A stretch of DNA of 55,609 bases from Planctomycetaceae bacterium (GTDB taxonomy: Bacteria > Planctomycetota > Planctomycetia > Pirellulales > Thermoguttaceae): contig WRKP01000012.1 in NCBI GenBank assembly GCA_009778035.1, positions 1 to 55,609 of the forward strand, written 5' to 3'. Shown in pieces: positions 51,520 through 55,609 of this stretch; position 1 is the stretch's first letter, and every line of letters begins with the position of its first letter. The notes under the pieces are model-generated. The model saw only the letters and a program-made list of their open reading frames with translations. It was not told the DNA's origin and ran no database searches. Both the position numbers and the translations under genes were made by a program.

Positions 51520-52371
51520 TTATTCTTTCCGGCTCGTATATGCTTGCTTTGGGTCATTTTTGTTCGTGGGATTTACCAGAAACAGTCTGTTTTCCTGCAC
51601 CAGTATGCGAATGTGCTCCCGGTACAACGCTTTAGGGTTGCGGCCTAATAAACTCGCCAACTCTTCTGTGCTCATCGATGCCTCATAGCAAATTTCTTCA
51701 ATAAGCCTCTGCACGACATCGCCATCTTCCTTTTTTCGGAGGGATTGGATACGCCTTCTCAAATCATCGTTTAATATCTCCGTCTTTTCGACAAGTTCGA
51801 TATCGTTTCCGTTGGACTTGGTACTTTTGGACGAAAGGTTGGTACTTTTGAGTGATAGCTTGGTACTTTCTTTTTGGAGGTTGGTACTTTTAGGCGGGAG
51901 GTTGGTACATTCCAGTGGGCGTTCGACATTTTCCAGTTGCTGCGCTCGGGTTGATGAGAAAGTCTCGTTCAATACCGGCCCAGGGACATAATAGGTTGCC
52001 GGGCCTCTATTCTGCATCGCCAACAAGCCCGTATCGCACAACTGTTTAAGTTTTCGGCTCGCCCGGAGCGTATCACAGTCGCTGTGTTGTCGGTAGAGTG
52101 AGTTATCAATCATCCCGGTACGGGGCGAAGCGTGATGTTAAAAAGCGAGGCACACTGGCTGGCTAAATTAGCGGAGACCGTATCGGAGGCTTCAATGCCG
52201 ATAACTTCATACGCAGGTATTGCCAATTTTTTATTGAGTTGTACGCCAAAAACAATAGTCCCACCGCCCAATCCAGGCTCGTTAGCAAAAGCACAGATGT
52301 CCAATCACGGGCGGCTCGTCTTCAATCGACGCTACGAAACGGGGGAGAAAGTTTACTTGGTCAAATGGCAT
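51520..52371 (-). pseudogene. Decayed Schlafen/AlbA_2-type ATP-binding regulator
   Basis: Three pieces are seen in three frames or stretches. ATG 52371 opens 24-29 residues (MPFDQVNFLPRF...). Then, one frame over and directly after a stop, comes DICAFANEPGLGGGTIVFGVQ...YEVIGIEASD...LASQCASLFN (52304-52110), the AlbA_2 core. From 52113 comes CDTLRASRKLKQLCDTGLL...GPATYYVPG, the C-terminal winged-helix part, which overlaps the previous stop as ATGA. The HATPase-like middle of about 250 residues found in full-length proteins is missing. A heptad-like STNLxxK repeat (about 52000-51800) follows the winged helix. It is probably non-functional. Confidence 0.75.
51835..51915 (-). repeat. About 21-bp tandem repeat in the regulator remnant
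   Basis: The plus strand shows ttggtacttttg-type units at about 21-bp spacing (four or five copies), translated as STNL/STKL + KS heptads. Repeats of this kind are usual in the C-terminal part of Schlafen-like ATP-binding proteins. Confidence 0.7.
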
Positions 52372-52395
52372 GGCAATTCCTACAATGGTTAAACT

Positions 52396-52424
52396 ATAAT
52401 ACTCTAATGCAATCGAATTGTCAA
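52396..52424 (-). promoter_or_regulatory. Near-consensus sigma-70 promoter reading left
   Basis: On the minus strand, TTGACA, 17 bp, TATTAT. Transcription would start near 52389 and the ATG at 52371 follows an AGGAA site. The promoter is intact although the gene it serves is broken. Confidence 0.75.
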
Positions 52425-52474
52425 ATAGACTATTGCATTATGTTGTTCTTTTCTTTGGCTACGTAATTGCAAGG

Positions 52475-52750
52475 TCATTCATTCGCAGCACGGACAAGTA
52501 TCCAATGATCAATTATTGTCGCAAACAAACTTACCATACCGGCATATAGTATTGCGGTGATGATGTCGCTATACACACTACCGCCGAATAGTCCGACCCA
52601 AAATCCCATGCACTGCGTGCATGTAAAAAGGTAGCCGATGTCGTTCGGGCGAGTTTCCAGCAACCATTCGCGGAAGTTGTGAAATATCGTACCGCGAACG
52701 ATTATCAATGACAGGCCGACAAGACCAAATACAATTAGGAGAATTTCCAT
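52475..52750 (-). CDS. Small membrane protein, possibly DUF1360-like
   Basis: The 91-residue product has three hydrophobic segments: ILLIVFGLVGLSLIIV, GFWVGLFGGSVY and ILYAGMVSLFATIIDHWILV. Between them is a FREWL helix and the Cys pair CTQCMGFWVG. The 'FREWL...CTQCMGFW' order is like DUF1360 membrane proteins found in phages and mobile elements, but the match is by eye only. It starts 10 bp after the stop of the Cys-rich gene, so the two are probably translated from one message. Confidence 0.65.
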   Translation of the reverse strand: MEILLIVFGLVGLSLIIVRGTIFHNFREWLLETRPNDIGYLFTCTQCMGFWVGLFGGSVYSDIITAILYAGMVSLFATIIDHWILVRAANE

Positions 52751-52760
52751 AATGATAATA

Positions 52761-53126
52761 CTACCATGATTTGTTTGTGTGTGGTTGACTCGCTACATTC
52801 TGTCCGCAGCCGCCACAACTTCGTCCTTTCGTTTGAGTCACCGGTGTGTTAAAAGGCGTAACACGTCCACCTTGTCTTGGGGTAGATGAGCCAGTAGTCG
52901 TCTTTGGTGCATTTGTCGGATTATACACCGGCGATTTCGTGTAGGGTGAATACTGTTCCGGCAAAATTGATTTACGCTGTTCTGCCGCCCGATACGAAGG
53001 ACACTTTTCGCTGCAATCTCGCAGGCAATCCGTGGCATGTCCTGCCTTGCATTTTATCGTTCGGCTATGCACACCGCCTTCGCAGGGCGTTGATTGGATG
53101 TCCGCATTTATGCAAAGTTTCGGCAT
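52761..53126 (-). CDS. Small cysteine-rich protein
   Basis: The 121-residue protein (ATG 53126; the frame also has a TTG at 53132) has about ten Cys residues. They fall in LCINADIQSTPCEGG, IKCKAGHATDCLRDCSEKCP and, near the end, CGGCGQN. The middle is Pro/Thr/Ser-rich (YNPTNAPKTTTGSSTPRQGG). This suggests a metal-binding or disulfide-stabilised protein. Not recognised. It appears coupled to the membrane protein gene downstream. Confidence 0.6.
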   Translation of the reverse strand: MPKLCINADIQSTPCEGGVHSRTIKCKAGHATDCLRDCSEKCPSYRAAEQRKSILPEQYSPYTKSPVYNPTNAPKTTTGSSTPRQGGRVTPFNTPVTQTKGRSCGGCGQNVASQPHTNKSW

Positions 53127-53300
53127 GTCCAATGAAAATAGTTACGCTTCCGGTATTATACTTACAAAAACACCTTTTTCAAGTAAACGCTGATAATTTC
53201 TGCACATTGGCTCTCAGCTGCTTATTCTGTTGCTATCTCAATTATCATGCTAGGAAACAAACTCAATAGTAGCAACCAACGAAGTGCAACAATAAGTCGC

Positions 53301-53510
53301 TCATTTCCAAAGTAATAGTTTCAGTAAAAAAAATATCGACACAGAAGCAACAGATAGAAGACAGGTAAAAGACATAGTTGTATCAAATATAAAACAATAC
53401 AAAATATACCAAATACCAGTCTTAAGGCAACATACGATCACTACTATGGGAGATACAGCCCCCAAAATATCCTTCGATAAACTATCTAATTCTTTAGCAA
53501 AATTGTTCAT
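53301..53510 (-). CDS. Small two-helix membrane protein (69 aa)
   Basis: A strong AAAGGAG ribosome site lies 6 nt before ATG 53510. Residues about 17-40 (GAVSPIVVIVCCLKTGIWY...) and 45-66 (SFTCLLSVASVSIFFLLKLLLW) are two membrane helices. An N-terminal amphipathic helix (NNFAKELDSLSKDILGA) precedes them. The shape fits a phage holin or small toxin, but nothing more specific can be said. Confidence 0.6.
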   Translation of the reverse strand: MNNFAKELDSLSKDILGAVSPIVVIVCCLKTGIWYILYCFIFDTTMSFTCLLSVASVSIFFLLKLLLWK

Positions 53511-53561
53511 TCATATCTCCTTTTGCGCTAAATGGCAACATGCCAAATACTTAACTACACA

Positions 53562-55609
53562 TCACTTCCCTCCAAAGAACAGAAATGGCGGAATGTAAAT
53601 CCCTTTCCATAGACTTTGGATTGTCCGGTCTTTCCACATCTGCCATTCTGCTTGCAGTGCCGCATAATCGGCACTTGCCATCATTGTTCCGATATTGTGC
53701 GGTGAATGATGTAGCACAAGGGAACGGGCGTCCGATTCTACTGCACTGTATTTGCCATAATGCCCGAGCGTCGTCTTATGCTGTGTGCCTGGATCATTAT
53801 ACACATAATCATTTTTCATGTCATCCATCAAGCTATTCCCATACCAATCTTGTATGGTGATGCGGATAAACTTTACTTCTCTTGGGTATGAAAAATAGGT
53901 ATGCGCCCGGGCACTGAAATGTTCTAGTGCAAACTCATCCATCAACTCCCACGGTGTTCGTATGTTGTTATCTACTTTCCCTTCGATCAACACACGCCAA
54001 GGCACAATGTAATCTGCATAGACACCGGGATTGAACCGGTATGTATTGCCGTTCTTGAAAAAAGTAGGCTTATTGAACGTTGCCGGAACAGACATCGGAT
54101 TGATACAGCCTTTTATAACTTGAGTGCTTGGAAAGGTAACCAGGAGGCGCATCTGATTTGGCGTACTTGGCCGCGTGTAGTTGCTTTTCCAACTGTTGGT
54201 TTCCGGCGAGTAGTACCAACTCAACAAGGATTTATTCGCCACGTATGTTTGGTTATTGCCGACGTCCCGTACAACGTACTCAATATCGTCATTCACTTTA
54301 TGCACAAAATGATTGCGATTGTATTGCGAATCCCTATCTCTGATGTTTCCATCTGCGTCAAAATGATGGCCGCATTTGTCAAAACCTTCCAACTGCCATT
54401 CATCGCTTATGGCTTGTGCATCATACTGGCCATCGTAGGAAGTTATACATTCAGCATAATAATCAATGGTGTGATAGGGCCCTCTGCTACGACAATGCCA
54501 AGGACAATCCCCAATCGCATAGTCATTGAAGTAGTCTCGGTCGCATGGATGGGCAAACAATATTCCGGTGCTAATGTCGCCCCTGTACTCATATGTGCGT
54601 TGGCTAATATCGAAATCAAATCCTTCGATTGCATCAACTGTACGGATATGATCGTCTGTTTTTTCTCTGTCATTTTCTATTGCCTCCCAATTTTCGGGTT
54701 CAACAATAGGGACATCGATGTCTTGTTGTGTGGCACTTGAATTGGCTTGCAGAATTCTATCGGCCAAATGCGGCCAAGAATAGAGCATCTCTTCGTTGTC
54801 GGCCAACGTCCAGTATTCCGGCCTGATGATGGGAGCATCCAATAATTGAACGTGCGTTAAATATCCCGACCAGCGCAGGAATATTTCCTTTGTTGTAACC
54901 GGTGTGTCAAGATTGGCGATACAAGGTACGCCGCCAAAGTATGCTTTTCTATTGTAGGGAAATTGCTCTATACTGATGGTGATGCGTAATTGTTCCTCGT
55001 CCGGTTCCACATAATCCTTTGCTTCATTGGAGTCAAAAATCTTTTCATACACATCGGCATATTCTGGCAATAGTAATAATTGTACAGAATGTTCTTCGTT
55101 CTCTGACATAGACCAGTCGATATGCCGTCCCCAAAATGTGCGATAAAAGAGGATGCCGTAAACCATTCGCTCTTCACCAAATCGTAGCCGTAATGCCGGT
55201 GCCGTCTTGATATTAAAATCTTCCAAGTCATCTGGCATGACGTTTCGGCCTTGTTTTTGCAGTCGCATCGAATGCGGAGCAAAATACGCCTGTGTGATGA
55301 GAAACTTGTTAACAGTAGTATTGTTTACATCGCCCCTATTTTGCAATTCAGGTAATGGTGGGATGAAACCATCATAACTATCTCGTCTACGGATCTCAAA
55401 ACCATCAAAAAGTTCATCCTGCATGGAGTAGCCGTCGCGATTGTGTGTGCGAATTGGTATTTGTGTGCCTTTGCCCGGATTATCTCTGTCGGCATCAACC
55501 AAATCCTGCCGAATGAGCATGATGCTGTCTCTTGGGAATGGGAAAACCGGTGCTTCATAATCGCTTTCCGGGTCGCGTTCCCAGTACAATTTTTTGATGT
55601 AGAGGTTGC
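53562..55609 (-). CDS. Large unrecognised protein, 5' end beyond the window
   Basis: The frame stays open to the right edge (NLYIKKLYWERDPESDYEAP...), so at least 680 residues are seen and the N-terminus is missing. The sequence is rich in Trp, Tyr, Asp, Asn and His, beta-like, with no membrane segment and no motif I know. Examples are ILFYRTFWGRHIDWSMSE, CDRDYFNDYAIGDCPWHC and SLLSWYYSPETNSWKSNY. It ends WKGIYIPPFLFFGGK. Its size, position and neighbours (two small membrane proteins and a Cys-rich one) would fit a virion or conjugative-element protein, but this is inference only. It lies in A+T-rich DNA unlike the rest. Confidence 0.8.
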   Translation of the reverse strand, partial: NLYIKKLYWERDPESDYEAPVFPFPRDSIMLIRQDLVDADRDNPGKGTQIPIRTHNRDGYSMQDELFDGFEIRRRDSYDGFIPPLPELQNRGDVNNTTVNKFLITQAYFAPHSMRLQKQGRNVMPDDLEDFNIKTAPALRLRFGEERMVYGILFYRTFWGRHIDWSMSENEEHSVQLLLLPEYADVYEKIFDSNEAKDYVEPDEEQLRITISIEQFPYNRKAYFGGVPCIANLDTPVTTKEIFLRWSGYLTHVQLLDAPIIRPEYWTLADNEEMLYSWPHLADRILQANSSATQQDIDVPIVEPENWEAIENDREKTDDHIRTVDAIEGFDFDISQRTYEYRGDISTGILFAHPCDRDYFNDYAIGDCPWHCRSRGPYHTIDYYAECITSYDGQYDAQAISDEWQLEGFDKCGHHFDADGNIRDRDSQYNRNHFVHKVNDDIEYVVRDVGNNQTYVANKSLLSWYYSPETNSWKSNYTRPSTPNQMRLLVTFPSTQVIKGCINPMSVPATFNKPTFFKNGNTYRFNPGVYADYIVPWRVLIEGKVDNNIRTPWELMDEFALEHFSARAHTYFSYPREVKFIRITIQDWYGNSLMDDMKNDYVYNDPGTQHKTTLGHYGKYSAVESDARSLVLHHSPHNIGTMMASADYAALQAEWQMWKDRTIQSLWKGIYIPPFLFFGGK

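Overview
The window looks like a chromosomal piece of an anaerobic planctomycete, by inference a Pirellulales/Thermoguttaceae-type gut lineage. The signs are a DUF1559 prepilin-like protein followed by a small carboxypeptidase-regulatory-like lipoprotein, many secreted proteins of unknown role, a giant fibronectin-like surface protein, frequent absence of Shine-Dalgarno sequences, an [FeFe] hydrogenase, and many dispersed palindromic repeats. I see no rRNA, tRNA, CRISPR array, integrase or transposase.

Positions 1-13.7 kb hold a lipoprotein, an outer-membrane porin-like protein, ahcY, a stand-alone OleC-like acyl-AMP ligase, a PqqD-M50-HlyD fusion membrane protein, a conserved-looking hypothetical, a TraB/GumN-like protein, a zinc-ribbon membrane protein carrying a repeat element inside its reading frame, a double-parvulin foldase and a small lipoprotein. 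Positions 13.9-25.7 kb hold a DoxX-type membrane protein, two secreted or anchored unknowns, a DUF4185-like protein, a PDZ protein, argS, a Tat-exported [FeFe] hydrogenase, a TPR protein and scpB. Positions 25.8-34.7 kb hold an FmdB zinc ribbon, the DUF1559 gene (start codon out of frame because of a 12-G tract), its lipoprotein partner, small secreted proteins, an orphan fliI ATPase, a DUF11 protein and an ABC ATPase.

Positions 35.7-49.4 kb are one open reading frame of about 4,580 codons. It consists of about 12 copies of an unrecognised 90-165-residue module, then Fn3-like modules, five copies of another beta-rich module, and classical Fn3 domains. It has no convincing start codon or signal peptide as read. 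A strong terminator and two tandem 130-bp REPIN-like units follow, then a coiled-coil/acidic protein.

From about 51.3 kb to the right edge the DNA becomes visibly richer in A+T. This part holds a decayed Schlafen/AlbA-type regulator with its own good promoter, a short minus-strand run of small membrane and cysteine-rich proteins, and the 3' part of a large unrecognised protein. It reads like the edge of an acquired element, possibly phage-derived.

Together the genes suggest housekeeping (AhcY, ArgS, ScpB), hydrogen metabolism at the membrane or periplasm, cell-surface and envelope building (porin, foldase, lipoproteins, DUF1559, DUF11, giant Fn3 protein), and a genome shaped by small non-autonomous repeats. 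The most interesting points are the possible phase switch in the DUF1559 gene, the hydrogenase with a lipobox-bearing Tat leader, the in-frame REPIN-like insertion with perfect 30-bp arms, the new repeat module of the giant protein, and the unknown right-end cluster.
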